A stretch of DNA of 64,000 bases from Serripes groenlandicus (GCA_031761405.1 JASEVX010000003.1:12920510-12984509); one strand, 5' to 3'; shown: positions 1 through 13,125, numbered from the stretch's first letter. A program made the numbers and translations. Notes: generated from the sequence alone by a model not told the origin.

Positions 1-902
1 ATCTACGTTGCTCACAAGTGAAGTTAAATGTCGTGCACGACCTGATAAACACTTTTTCTTTGAACTCTCGTAAAGCTGGATAAGGTTTAAGGTTGGGTTT
101 TCCTAGAGCACATGTAATATTTACATCAACGTGTAGATAGCTTAGGGCCTCTCCAGTATTGGTTCCCATCCCTTCATATGATATGGCCGATATTCTAGTC
201 AGCAGGTCAGACCGATCCGAGTACTGGCCGAGACCAACGTGAGGCGTCACATTTTTACTGTAAAGATACCGTTTTTGTTGTATTATTTTCGCCTGTATTT
301 GATTAGACGAATGTCGGGCGTGACGGATTACAGTGTAATACATTTCAAGCTTTATATGCCGGAATAAGATAATACACGAGTTCTTAATGAAACACACTGT
401 ACGAAAAAGCGTTACACACCATTTTGTCGACGATTCAATTTCGAGTCGAAACAAAATGGGGAACAAGAATGGCGGTTCGTAAATTATATTTTCGACGATC
501 CTAGCAACCATTGGAAAGAACAGTATAATTTTGCGATAGATCGTTAATGTTTATTTATCTTATTAATCCAAAACGAGTGTTAATTTGTTAAAACATGAAG
601 TGTTTAAAACAAACAAGGTTATTGCATGAGTATTGGAAGATATTGTGTAGGGACTCGCAAGCTTGGGCAACTCAGCCGAAGGAAATCGTCCAACACAATA
701 TTTTCTCATATAGATGCAATAACCTATAAAACTATGTTTTAACAGGTAAATTGTACTCATATAATAAATGTGACACGCATCGGACAGGGTTAGTGACTAT
801 GTCAGAAACCTAATCCAGCTTGGTAATAAAAATTAAAATTATATCTCAAGATAAAGTCAACTTTATGCAAAAAATAATATATCGGTGAATAATTACATTT
901 AC
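1..902. other. Intron or flank of the vWA gene, no feature seen
   Basis: AT-rich DNA on the 3' side of the vWA exon that follows. I looked on the minus strand for the next vWA exon and did not find one, so it probably lies beyond the left edge of the window. The short open frames here do not resemble any family. Confidence 0.4.
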
Positions 903-1059
903 CTGAATGTAGCTACTCCAACCCTCACATTGTTTTCACTTGTATCAAACATAGACACAACATCTTTCGTAAACTCAAGTTCCTTTTGAAAGTCGGGAAA
1001 AGACAGACTGCCAGAAGAGTCCAACAGGAAAAACACGTCTGCTGGCTTTCCCCCACATC
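903..1059 (-). CDS. von Willebrand factor A domain exon (partial gene)
   Basis: This internal exon encodes about 52 residues that begin CGGKPADVFFLLDSSGSLSF and end NNVRVGVATF. The D-S-S-G-S is the MIDAS metal-binding motif of vWA domains, and the preceding hydrophobic strand, the amphipathic helix (DFQKELEFTKDVVSMF) and the next strand (VRVGVATFS) are in the family order. A minus-strand acceptor (TAG at 1062-1060) and donor (GTAAATG from 902) bound the exon; it enters in phase 1 and leaves in phase 2. Such domains occur in matrilin-, collagen- and integrin-like extracellular proteins, where they bind ligands or matrix through a divalent ion. Only the N-terminal third of one domain is visible, so the full architecture is unknown. 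The rest should lie to the left of the window (3') and possibly in exons to the right that I did not recognise. Confidence 0.85.
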
Positions 1060-2077
1060 CTATTTGTTTACAAACAAAATGGTTTATTTGTTTATGTTAT
1101 CCTCAACTGGCCTTCATTCACCAACATGTAGAACGCTTTATAACTTTGAAAATGTAAAGTGGTGTAACAGACTTCTTTTGAAATGAAAGTTAACACATCT
1201 TCGCTGGAATGCATTCGGTGGTTCATAAATTCAAGTTTAATCCGATTTTCAGTCGGGTTCATTTGCTGACTATTGCGGTCAAAACGATTTTAACGGATGC
1301 TGACCGTACAGTCGCCAAGAAAAGTGTTCACACTGTAAAATAGTTCACGAATTGTTATTGAATACTTGAAAAAGGCAAATGTCATATGTGAATAACTTCG
1401 TAATTACGCAGTAACTGTTTAAAATATGCCTCTGGAAACACACATATTTATGGTTTTGATTCAGTAGATAATTTTGCATGTTAAACGAAATTCGGTTACT
1501 TCCGTGAGATTGTCGGAGACACTCGAGTCGCATACATGTACGCATGCTCATTATTGGCGGATGGATCCGATGTCAAGCCTTGTTTTCGCTTTCCCTCTTG
1601 GGTAAATAAACATCCCGTCGCAAAATATCCAAGGTGGTTTTTTTTTAGCAAATAATAAAAATTACATTTATGCAGGCACTAGAACACATAGGAATGTATA
1701 ATTCATTCAGATCGACTTTCTTCTGTGAACGATTTTACGGAACATAATTGGTCAATTGGTGTTGATTCTTTCGCGCATTTTCTTTTCATGATTTGAAGAT
1801 TTTTATTTTTTAGATCCCAAACAAATTCCATATCTATTTCTATTAATCAAAACAGTTTCTTTTTTATTATTTTGTATGCAGTAAGTATGTAAACGAAACA
1901 AATTTAACAGAATAGTTACCCTCATCATTTGCCGCAACCCTTCACACACCGCATCCATGTTTTCTTTGTGCTTTCTTTCATTTTGTTTTAATCGTTTGTG
2001 TTTTCTATGTGCACCCGACTTTCAGTACTCCTAACTAATCTCACGGTCTTGCTCGAACACGCTCGAACACGCTCGAA
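1060..2077. other. Non-coding stretch, nothing recognised
   Basis: AT-rich sequence upstream of the vWA exon. No splice-bounded frame with family resemblance was found on either strand. Confidence 0.35.
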
Positions 2078-2500
<423 letters not shown>

Positions 2501-2599
2501 AGGAGAGAAGCGCTCGTCGCACCCGTCGCTAGAGAGATTTGGGACATAGAAGAGAGATTAAGACAGAGATACTCACGATTCTCATTTTCTTGCATGTAC

Positions 2600-5500
2600 C
2601 ATAGCCTGTAAAATACACATTTCTAAATTTATTCATATTCTCTACCCTATACAAAATTACATGAATTAGCTTTTAGGACTTCGTCGCTTATTCAATTATT
2701 AACTTGCAAATGTTCCTTTTTCCTTTTTATAATTCATTACATACATCGTGCTATGTATATCAAAACAGGTAATAGTATGATAATAAGCACTTGTATCTTA
2801 CTAAGCAGCTAATACCAAACAAAGCAAGTGAATACACCATTGCTACTGTTCTAGATCTGTCAAGCTTACACAATAACGGTTAACGAAAATCCGGCTGGTT
2901 TTTATACTCGTTTATCACCAATGAATCATTCAAATGCGATACATATCATTGTTATCCTGACATGGACTCCAGAGAAATTAACAAACATCCCATCACGCAA
3001 GAAAATGTGCGCCGTTCTCCGGGAAAACCAACACAAACGTAGACGAACACATGACTGCGCACAAATAGTTTCAGATCTAAATTGACGAAGTTTTTGCACT
3101 AACACCTACGTGTATTTATGTTCATATATAAGTAGTTCATGCTGGCTCAAAAACTATAAAAGTGTAAATCGCTACTCGGAATTTTTGATCAAGTATCTGC
3201 TTGATCAGAAGTAAATTCATTCTCGAAAATAAAACTTAACAGAAGTCTTTTTTTAAGTTTTATAGTTCCGATACCTGGTTAAATGATGCGCTAAATTGCA
3301 TAAGCTGTCGACGCGCCATACAGCACTATTCGTTCCAATTTGCGAATTGTAAAAAAAAACCTATTAGATCTATATTTCGTGCAAGCGGACATTGGCAAGA
3401 CCCTAATGAGGGACTGTGCGATATGCATAAACTCATCTGAGCCCTCCACCATTCACCTGATTCTCAACAAGGAACTCATCTGACGATTAAAGTGACTCAA
3501 TGCCTAAATGTAAAACCCTGATATGACGGCGCCGAAGCCCTGGCTGCTCTTGAATCCCGATACTAGCAAAATTGCATAGGTTCATCTTACCCATGGCTTT
3601 CAGGGTTTATTTGTTCGTGTACTTGTATTGGAACAGTGGCTATCATAAAAGGGCATTGCCCACTGCGGATACCTTACTTTGATGCATGCATCCTATCGTT
3701 AACATTTGTTTCAGTGGTCTAACATTCAGTTTTCAATCATGTGAGATGTAAGTTAAGGTAGAACGTCCTCTTACGGACTCGGCAAATTCATACAAGGTCG
3801 GTATTAATAAATTATTATATATTATACAAGTGTGGGATCGGCGATCTATGTCCGAATTCGTGAGGGTCGATATTGTTCAGTGTTATGCGGCTAATTAATT
3901 TTTACAAAAATCCACGAGCCCCATTTATGAGGAAACATTTAAAATAGGCATTGCGGCGTACTGACTTTATCGTTTTACCGCTATGACACAGCTCTTTTTA
4001 GCCGTTGGCAAAGAATTACATCTTTGAAGTAAGCAGATCAATCTCCTCACTGAACGCGATTCGTTATTCATATGGCTGGTGTTTATTTATTGTTTGAACT
4101 GCATAGAAGTAATGCATTCTGAACTCAGCCATCAGTTCCTTACCATTAAGGGTCCGTTTTCGTTTGTTTGTCCCGAGTGTGATGGGCTCGGTTACCATGT
4201 TACCAAAACTATTATAAAATTAGATAAAGACCAATCTAGGAATTAATCCATTATCGTCGTATTGTTTTCCATTCATCAATGTGAACATGACCTCATTTCG
4301 GATAAACAACATCTCGGATAATACTCGCCTGAGTATTGAATATTGTCTGCATGAACAATTACTTAAGGAAATTAGTTTCGACCAGGGACCTTATTTTTGT
4401 AATGAAATAACATAGCCTGACAGGAAGACTAATGCTATACGGTTAATCAGATTGGAGCGATGTGGATCATTTACCAAATGGGACCCCCTAAAGACGGAAA
4501 CAAATAAGGTCAATATCACGAAACCCGTCCTTCGAAACTTTAGGATAAGCAAAGATCCAGTTCAGACTGATCTATACCTATATCGGTAGCAATTTTGTCG
4601 TTCAATAATATAGGACAACTCTATATTAACGGCTACGACTAGAAACTGAGTACTAACAAGACTTAATCGTTCTTGACATTAGTTTCTTACTTTGACTGTT
4701 GCAACCGATTTTGTGAAGCAAGTGTTACTAGTATATAGCCAGGCTAGCCGAAGTACCTCCGATGTCTGACTAGGTTCTATACTATTGGCTGGTTTTCCTA
4801 AAAAAATGAATATTGACTCTTCTAAATGCAGAGCTTAACGGCTCTCTTTTTATATGACAGCCTTGAAAGGGTAGCTGTTCGAATGAAGCGGCTGAGATGG
4901 AAATACGCCGCGGACCGAATGCTTGCTTGTCTGTATACTAATGATCACTAATTGAATGCTGATTCGGCATACCTTTTGAGGCTCAATTCCAGGAAAAACT
5001 CGCTAGGTTGTTTGACCGCCGATATATGTCTGAAATACCGTTGAAAACGCGTTAAGCTCCAATCAATCAACTAATCGAACACTTTACATGGAATGTTCTG
5101 GTGTGCGGGAGCATATGCGCACCGGATCCTGCATAGACCGACAGTACACAATACCACTTTACACCTGATGCGGTTCATGACATAAATATCGCGTCAATTT
5201 ACTTGAGCTACACAAAGTGACGCAACTTCAAATTGATATGTTCTTAGCCAATAAAAAATATTTAAATGTCAGACATGGTTTGACAAGATCATTTTTTCAA
5301 TTCCATAATTACGCAACCAGGCCCATATTCACTAATTGTTTTAGACTTGAACGTTCATGCCCGCCGGTGCTCTATTTAGTTTACAATCAATTTCATTACT
5401 GCTTTTATTGATAGAGTATCACATAAGGACCAATCAGGTGAATTCATTAAACACGAGAACCATAGTCGTCTGGTTACCCTATTATGAATTACACGGCTTT

Positions 5501-6880
5501 GTATTATAAGATTTTTTCTTAATTATACTTTTCCGATTCTAGAGTGTCCACCCTACTTGTTTGAAATGTAGCCTAGTGACCTAGTTTGGACTATATATGA
5601 CCCAAATCTTAACTTAACCTAGATTTCATCAAGATATACAATCTGACAAAGTTTAAACATGCGCAACTCAACAAGATGTCCAACTTGAACTTAATCGACC
5701 AAGACAGTGTATGTATAGTAGCAAATGCACAACTGCTTACATCGCGACAAAATTGATCTGTACACTGTAAATGAAACAGCACATTAGAAAAGGATATTTG
5801 TAATAAAGCATGACAAATGTGAACACTTTTGATTTTAGATGTCGTGTTTAAAGCTAAACTTTCATTAAACCCACATCCGATGCTGCCTGGTTGCTATAAA
5901 TGGGGGAGTCTTAGTCAATACGGTTTGAACAAATTGAATATATTTTCACGTAAGTTACATTTTTACTAAATCATCAAGAAATCAGACAACCACTTTAATA
6001 TGCATGACATTTTAAATTTCAATTTGTCATATTTCTGATTCCGTCTTGCCGCCATGCTGTTCAACCAATAGATATGGCTTGAATAATGTGTGTACTTAGC
6101 TACTGTATGAACAATTCTACTAAATTATCTCTGCTTTTCAGATGCCGCATCAAACAGATTTCTACGTTTAATAAAATATTGATTGAAATTGATGAGTATA
6201 ATGAAAACATGTGGTGTGTTCATTTTATTACCCTGGATGCGTATCTAGCTATGAATTGAGATTTATTAAAAAATCGGCTCGATATATATTCTTGAAACTT
6301 CGGCAAATGGTAGACGAACATGTGTCCTAAATTATATATCTTTTCAATAAAAATCTTTTGGACGAATTTTTAATGAATCAAAAATAATCTTATAACTGTT
6401 AAAATGTTTTGGCGAAACTTTCCTTTTAATTCGCATTTGGTTATTTTATTTGTCATGGCAGATGTATGCAATTGATATCAGCACGCAGGAAATTCTGCCG
6501 TCTATTCTATCCGGTTTCATTAACCACACTATCATTGTCGCAATAACATCAACGTCAAAAACGATGTTATTTTAAAGGTTATTTTAAAGGTATGATTCCA
6601 CCTTAAAGTGACGGTTTTAATTACGCTGGCAACTAAAAATAGCCTGTTCTCTTTTAGTGTTTTAATTCGATACAAACACGTATGAGTCCTTGTCTGCAAA
6701 TAGTACAAGATGGCTGTATGAACATTTTAGATCGCGACACTGTTCTCATATTACTTAAAAACGCGTTTTAGAAGAAAGATCAGATATACAGACTGACGTG
6801 AACCTACACTGTTCACGAAGTCCAACATGTACTTTTTCTCATGCATTGACTCGTATTTAATATGCTAGGATTTCACGTTA
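2600..6880. other. Long intergenic stretch, nothing recognised
   Basis: No open frame of note and no splice-bounded exon that I recognise. The part from about 3.3 to 5.2 kb looks less AT-rich and more complex than its surroundings and could be an old, unrecognisable element. The end of the stretch (about 5880-6200) loosely resembles units of the array at 54.9-55.6 kb. Confidence 0.3.
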
Positions 6881-6949
6881 CGACAGAGGGAACACGAGGC
6901 CTACATGGTTAATTACTGAGCCAGTTGACCAATGCATTTTGACAAAACC

Positions 6950-7115
6950 GTCCACGTCGAGTACAGGAGACCCTGTTCGGTCCCGGATAAGGCCATACCA
7001 GAGTCTATAAGAAATGGTAATAGTGGCTTTTTCCCTTTTGACGCTCAACGTTGCGGCGACAGACATCATACAGACTGATGCGCTTGTATTGGGATAAGCT
7101 TATCGGCAGTACTCG
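6950..7115 (+). mobile_element. SINE-like element, core-domain copy
   Basis: This copy shares a central block with the elements at 15108-15300 (+) and 52450-52680 (-): CATACCA, then a GTGGCT block, then CCYTTTTGACGC and a G-rich block. The tRNA-like head before it is eroded; GGAGACCCTGTTCGGTCCC keeps only a rough B box. A conserved core shared by copies with different heads is typical of tRNA-derived SINE families of molluscs. I cannot name the family. Confidence 0.55.
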
Positions 7116-7354
7116 TAACTTAAGCAGACAAACACACGCCAGGATATAACTGAAATAATATTGATAGCAGAATAAAACAATATTCAAACAAACAATGATA
7201 CAAATACAGTAATCATATGAAACCGGTATATTGCTGCATCGGGTTAGTCTTGCATTATTTAGTTGATATAGCTTTAGTCTGGCTGCATATCTAATATGAT
7301 GAGACGGTTGTAACTTATGCCTTTCCAACTTACACAAATCGGCAAGAGACGACT

Positions 7355-7540
7355 GTGAAAACATGGAAAGTCTTAAAAAATGAACGTATAGATATTGATA
7401 AATTTAAAAATATTTTGGCAAACAGGGAAAATTCTCATCATGACCAATTTCTCCTTTTGTCACAATGTTTTCAAATGTCGTCAGCTGTAGCTGCGTCAAA
7501 ATGCATCTGTATGTGGGAAAAGGTTGAAGTAGTAACTATT
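7355..7540. mobile_element. Decayed copy of the CCCTTTCCCACATA MITE family
   Basis: It keeps the internal words of the family (ATTTCTCCTTTTGTCACAAT, TTTTCAAA, then GTCGTCAGCTG) and a right end CTGTATGTGGGAAAAGGTT. The left end is diverged and no TTAA pair remains. Intact relatives are at 13729-14103, 14160-14397 and 14702-15063. Confidence 0.6.
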
Positions 7541-7639
7541 TTACGGCGTAATACAGTAAACTCTAAGTTTCTTAAAATAGAATTACTATAGGCAAGTTTG
7601 TCAAGCACATTCTGTCTTAGGGGGACAGAGGTATAGAGG

Positions 7640-7790
7640 AATCATTTCTGAAACAGAAAATCCACAGGAGGCGCACAGTATATGTCTGGGTTAGCCTGTG
7701 CGGCATCCTTAGGCTGCTTAGGCTGATCCGGGTCGATACGTTACGCAGAGACCACAGTGTTGGTTTTCTCGTTCAACGGTTCATATATTG
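7640..7790. mobile_element. Half of a dispersed element shared with 29140-29298
   Basis: It contains block A (TGAAACAGAAAATCCACAGG) and then block B (GGTCGATACGTTACGCAGAG, continuing into GTTGGTTTTCTCG). At 29.1-29.3 kb block B occurs inverted on the left and block A on the right. The two copies fit a transposon with inverted B-type ends that has lost a different half at each site. Confidence 0.5.
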
Positions 7791-8388
7791 AGAAAACGAG
7801 TGTTTCTGAGTCCTTTGTCCTCCTATACATGCTAGGAGACATCGGTTCCAATTGGTTACCATTGGTTATCACTATGCTGTACTACAATTTGTGATGTTCA
7901 TAACATATTTTTTTACGAGACCAACTGTCTGAAAACACACTTCATTCATGTATAAGCCCTGTAGTAAATCTACAACAGTATACGGGATGTAATATAACTA
8001 CATGATACATTGGTTGGCGACAGGTTTCGACTCGGCTTGCATAACGGCTTGCTATATAACTACTTGGTAATCCAAAGTGTTGTACACATTGGTTCAAAAA
8101 TCGTTACATACTTATACAATTGAAACGAACGAAAATGTGTTGTTTATATACTGAATCGAGGCATTTATATTTATCCTTTTTTCATTTTGGTTTACTTTCT
8201 GAAGATGATATCAATCGGTAGTAAGGATCATTTTACAACATGTAGCACGACGTCTTACGCGCTTATAAGCCGACAAGTTACTGATAGATTCAAACATTCG
8301 TCTCCCTTTGTAGATTCAATACAGTGAACTCGACCAATACAACCTATTGCTTTACGGCTTTGTAAATTGTCACGCGTTTTGTCAAAAG

Positions 8389-8416
8389 GAGGGGGAGGGG
8401 GGGGGGGGGGGGGGGG
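8389..8416 (+). repeat. Poly-G run
   Basis: A run of G broken only by two A residues, with about 20 consecutive G at 8397-8416. It could form G-quadruplexes on the plus strand. It may also be of uncertain length in an assembly. Confidence 0.95.
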
Positions 8417-8569
8417 TTGTGGAAGACGTGACTAGTGAACCGATCAGACCGCACTTAGAAGAGCTAAAACAAGAAAACTTCTGGGGAAAAGTAAGAAGTC
8501 TAGCCATGTTTGTTTAAGCGCCATTCAACCTAGTTATTAACCAAAAACTGTTGATGAACTAATGCCCCC

Positions 8570-8748
8570 ATTTTGTCTGACACATACGTCAAATAAGTGC
8601 AAATCTCTAAAATCGAATGTGTAAGTATTGAAAAGAGTTCAGCAGTTGCAAATGAAGATTTTTTTTATTATGAGCAATTTCTTTTGGAACACTGTGTTAC
8701 GATGTCGTCCGCAGCAGATGTGTCTCTATGTGGGAAAGGGTAAACGTG
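8570..8748. mobile_element. Decayed copy of the CCCTTTCCCACATA MITE family
   Basis: A right end ATGTGGGAAAGGGTAAA and the internal words ATGAGCAATTTCTTTTGG and GTGTTACGATGTCGTC mark it as the family seen at 13.7-15.1 kb. The left half is not recognisable. Confidence 0.5.
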
Positions 8749-8749
8749 T

Positions 8750-9880
8750 TCATTGACATAGCAGTTATGTGACTCTGCCTGTGCAATGTGCAGTGGAAAT
8801 ACCGATGTCTCTTGTTCACGATTAGGAAGCGAATGTCTATTCCTTTACATGTGTATTAAAATCAGTTTCAATTGACACATTTTTATTTCATAACTTAAAC
8901 ATTCATCTGTATAAATCGAAATTATGTGGCTTCTGATAGATTGTAATGTATACGTGTACACACTATCTGTAAATGTTAGGTTTAGATCTAGATATATTAT
9001 TATCCAAATAACTTTAAGGAATACGTTGGTATTCCCCACCTCTTTCATGACTCACATTTCTACAATACACTGCATCATTTTCTGTGTATTTGGTCCATTG
9101 TTTTGTTGAAAGTTTCCATTGTTGTCTGCCAATGCTTTCAACTGCACGACAGTCTTACGCAACGTATGAGGAACCTTGTTAAAGCAGAACTAAATCTAGT
9201 TTAGTTTGCAGATGGTCAACGATGACTAAAATGTCTGTCAAAGAAGCTGAACTCGTAACAATTCAAACGTATTAAAATATCTACTTTCCCAACATCAAAT
9301 TATATATAAATATTTAAAAGTGATATATTTAATAATTCTTTTGGCAGAACAAATTATGTGACAAACGGTTACTAAATGTCGGGCCCTGGGATGTCAAAGG
9401 TTATGTTGTGCTATAAAAATAACATAATATCTATGCCAGACATGCCTAGGTCGGCAATTGTACATCTTCAAATAAATAGATTAATTAATTTATTTTAGAT
9501 TTGCAAAGGTAGAACACATATCTCCTTGTAATGTTCATGCCAATCATATATATGTGTCGCGTTGTGATGGTAAAATGTGTCGATACAGATCAGTGTGTGC
9601 ATTCATGTAATTCCAAAAGTAAACTATTTATCAGAATATTTTGTGACTGTGACTGCTTCGAAACCAGTGCCGATTCGGATTAAACAGATTAGAACGCAAG
9701 CTGCTCTTGATCACTGATCGAATATATCCTTAGTGTGTTTTTCGTTAAATACCGTTCATATGATGTTGTTTCTAAATCCATAAGTAATCAACGGTGCCAA
9801 TGTACTCTTCATATGAAAGGCCTATCTATTTAGGACTTTCATTATAAGAAAACAGATACGTCTTTATTACGGCCAGTTGT
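8750..9880. other. Non-coding stretch, nothing recognised
   Basis: AT-rich sequence without splice-bounded coding frames or repeat structure that I could identify. Confidence 0.3.
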
Positions 9881-9884
9881 AGTA

Positions 9885-10212
9885 TTTCTTATGTAGTAAA
9901 GTGGTCTGTCCCATAGATGGACACTAATTCTGTAGCTATGTGTTTGTATAAGGGGATACTTATTCTGCCTTGCTATAGAGCTAGCTTTTATAGCGACGTG
10001 GTAGAATGTTCGCTTAAGGGACAAGAGGTCCCGAGTTCGAGCCTTGTTCGGGCCGGACTCTTTCAGCTAGGTTATATTGGCGCCCAACGTTAATAAACCG
10101 CAGTGATGTGAATTGAATGATTCGAGGACGAATATTCACATGGAGGTTGAGTATGTAGTATAGTGGTCTGTCCCACGTTGGGCGCCAATGTAACCCAGCT
10201 GAAAGAGTCCCT
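9885..10212. mobile_element. LTR-retroelement end fragments with tRNA-Lys-type primer site
   Basis: Two 36-bp arms (10055-10090 and 10175-10210) are inverted copies with 2 mismatches. On the minus strand the right copy reads CAGCTGGGTTACA, one T, then TGGCGCCCAACGTGGGAC. That is the layout of an LTR end (..CA) followed by a primer-binding site complementary to the 3' end of tRNA-Lys. The left copy has the same layout on the plus strand, with TTGGCGCCCAACGT. Internal sequence after the primer site (GTAGTAAAGTGGTCTGTCCC near 9895) recurs at 10157. A tRNA-like unit with an A box (TAGCGACGTGG, 9991) and B box (GAGTTCGAGCC, about 10033) sits directly before the left arm. No gag-pol is present. Confidence 0.6.
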
Positions 10213-10309
10213 GGTAATACATACACAATTTACAAGTATGCCTACATTACTAAGACCCCGTGCTTTAAGCGTAAATCATACGCCCTGTTGTGAAAACACG
10301 GTCGTTGTT

Positions 10310-10350
10310 TAACCCTTTCCCTCAACAATTCTGCAGCAGACGCCTTTGTA
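10310..10350 (+). mobile_element. Left end of a CCCTTT MITE copy
   Basis: TTTAACCCTTTCCCTCAACA followed by CTGCAGCAGACG resembles the terminus and sub-terminal word of the TTAA MITE family. No right end was found nearby. Confidence 0.35.
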
Positions 10351-10359
10351 ATCTGGATT

Positions 10360-11200
10360 ACCTGCCCCTACCACTATGTTACGGGTCAGGCATACTAGAA
10401 AAATGGCAGCTCCCGCAGAACCATTGTATTACAGTTAAAATCAAGGTTGTCTGTTGGGCACTTTCATCGCAGTAGTTTTTTCGTGTGAATATTATAACCA
10501 AGAAGTCATTGGTAAGTTTATATTTTATTGCCTTTCCTGCTAACCGTTGTTTTATAATGCATTCGTTAAGAAGACGTATTTCGGATGCCTTATAATTTCG
10601 GATAAATGTTACCTTTATTTCGCATAACCTACGAGTATATGTTGGCCACATGGAATATAACAAGGTTTAAAAATAGGAGTAAATGAAAAGAAAAGTGTAT
10701 AGAAGCAACATATTTGCAATTATTTTGAAAGAATACACAATATTTAGTCAAATAAATGAAAGCTTCATTCACAATCACAGTCAGAAATGAATGTATATTT
10801 TCTAATACAGAGTTCCCAGTCCACATTACTTCTAAATGGCTTTTGAAGAGTTTTGGTATTTTTTCTTCAAATCTCTATCCTTAGGCTACAAATAACCGAT
10901 CGTCTCCCATAAATAAAAACAACCAACCAAATGTGTTGTCATTTTGTTCTTCTAGAAAGAAAATAACGAATGCCCCTTATCCTACGTTTATTTCTTGAAA
11001 CTGAAATAAATAATATTTTCCTTCCTATTGTATTTGTAGATTATGGACCATATATACTCTTAAGACAGTTACACCTAAATATACTGATACTCAAAAGAAA
11101 CCAAGCTTTCTTCATGTTGATCACGGGTATTTTAATGACAGTAAACCTGCAACAACACCAGAGATGAAAGAAACAGTTTCAAAAAGGAAACGCGATTCCT
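10360..11200. other. Non-coding stretch 3' of the helicase fragment
   Basis: I searched its minus strand for the helicase motif II (DExH) that should follow the exon at 11575-11207 and did not find it. Nothing else was recognised. Confidence 0.35.
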
Positions 11201-11206
11201 CATCAC

Positions 11207-11915
11207 CTACAGGAAAAACGCCAAAACAAGAGCAATTTTTTTTTCTCTGTTTTGTAAAACATCCTCTGGATGGTCGAAAAGGAAGTTTGTATTTTCTGTC
11301 TTTTGTCCTCTGGTCACAACACTGGCCTTGTCCCCAAGCTTGTCCAACTGTTGTTTAATTATTGCATTTAGTGGTTCAATTACAACTACAAGACAATGTT
11401 CAATAATAAATGGCAGCAGTTCATACACAAGAGATTTTCCATAGCCAGTTGGTAAGCAGCAGAGGCAATCGTTACCTGCCAATAACTTTTGCAATGTATC
11501 TTGTTGCAGAGGCTTGAGTGTTTGTATATGTGTTGAAAAAAGCTCATTGTATTTTGTAATTGCATCAGAAATAACCTTAAAAAGACAAAATTATATCACA
11601 TAGTATATGCCCAAGTAAGCCACTTCAAGATATAAAACCAAATGATATGTATATTCAATGTATATTCAATGTTTTACGTACCAAGCCCTTAATACATTGA
11701 CAGATAAGATCTCGAAATAGAATAAACTCCTACGTGTATCCGAAATACATAACACCATTATTTCTTAACACTACGAAACAGGGACAAAATGAAGATATTT
11801 TCTTTTAACATACACAAATATAAGTGCAAGTTGAAATTTTAAAAAGTGTGCCCTACAGGGTATAGGAGTTACTCTTTGTTATATTTACCTTATCGGATAC
11901 ACTGGGCTCCGCCAT
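11207..11915 (-). CDS. RecQ-like DNA helicase, 5' two exons, apparently truncated
   Basis: Exon 1 (11915-11889) reads MAEPSVSDK and ends in a GTAAAT donor. Exon 2 (11575-11207) begins after TTTTTAAG and continues in phase 0 with VISDAITKYNELFSTHIQTL. The 131-residue product carries Walker A/motif I as LPTGYGKSLVYELLPF (ATP binding) and a motif Ia region VVVIEPLNAIIKQQLDKLG. The LPTGYGKS form is usual in the large RecQ/WRN-like family of bivalves, whose members unwind DNA 3' to 5' in the nucleus. The frame stops at TAG (11209-11207) before motif II (DExH) and all later motifs, so the product as read cannot be a working helicase. Either it is a truncated pseudogene or the exon ends at a donor near the stop (GTAGGT at 11210) and later exons are diverged. 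The start and the 5' intron look intact, which argues against a processed copy. Confidence 0.65.
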
Positions 11916-11919
11916 GTTT

Positions 11920-13125
11920 GTTGTGTGCCTGACGTAGTATTTGTCATATAGTACGCAGGGAACCAGACTAACGCCTTTGGACATATTTTGTTAAAAAATA
12001 GAAATTCTCTTTAATTGAATGGATAACCTATGACAAAAAGTGGAAAACATTGTGGCAAAAGGTATGTGGTATGAGACAGTAGCCTCGCCGTATTGAAAAC
12101 AATAACATAAGTTATTATATCACAATTACTGTTTCGATTGATTTTAAAAGCTTTATTAAAATTTGTCAAAAAATAAATCACTATATTAATCATATATAAA
12201 GCTGAAACTACATATAAATACAACTTGACATATGATTGAGTACAATCAATAATGATATTTTATCAGCCAACTCTTAACATTGCCATTACAATGACAATGT
12301 GTCCGTTGTTCTAACCCGCGATATATAATTTAATGAAACTGTATCAAGCAAGTCAGGTCATTGGAAACTATTGCGTATATATAGGACTGTAAATAACGAT
12401 TTATACGTTTCCCTTTACTCTCGAATTACCCCGAAGTTCTCACATATTTGTGTTTTTTTCTTAAGAATCTCAGACAACACATATGTATATGCGTAAATAC
12501 ATTGTTAAATATTCCTTTCTCACATACTTTTAATGCCCATGCTGTACACACATTTTGGAAACATTGTTAGTAAAGGAGCAATTGGAACATTTATTTTATG
12601 AACAAATTGAGGCATTTTTCCTTCTTTGTATATGTACACAATTCCCACCTTCCATACAAGTGTATTAGCATGATCCCCTCTCCTAGATTGGACACTGCAT
12701 TTAATCACACTCTTTACAATTAAAGTTGATAACACTGCATCTGGTTCCCGAATACATTGAACGACTTGTTTCGGTTTCGTCTATTTACATAACAGTCAAG
12801 TAGATGTCTACATACAACACAATTGGTGAAAACGAAACTAATTTACGAACATAAGATCAACGGGAAGTTGTAACATAAGCTCTTTATTGACGTTATTTTT
12901 CAAGTGAAATTAATAAGTGACGAAATTTTGAATAATACTCGAAATATTTACTATAAATATCGTTAGCTTATATCAAAACGGTCGTGTGGCAGTTCGGTAT
13001 ATTTTAAAAAGTGTTAGATAACGTCTTTTATGGATAATGCTTTTAATAACTACAGTGTAATGAATTACAGTAGATGCATCCCCACCCAGTGATGTAGACA
13101 ACAGCGAACAACGCAAGTGCCTCTG
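11920..13125. other. Divergent upstream region of helicase stub and PTPS
   Basis: The helicase fragment is transcribed leftward and PTPS rightward, so both promoters should lie here. Apart from short words resembling the TTAA MITE family near 12040, nothing was recognised. Confidence 0.35.

Noticed and set aside
986..1186. Plus-strand 66-codon frame
   Set aside because: Antisense shadow of the vWA exon on the minus strand.
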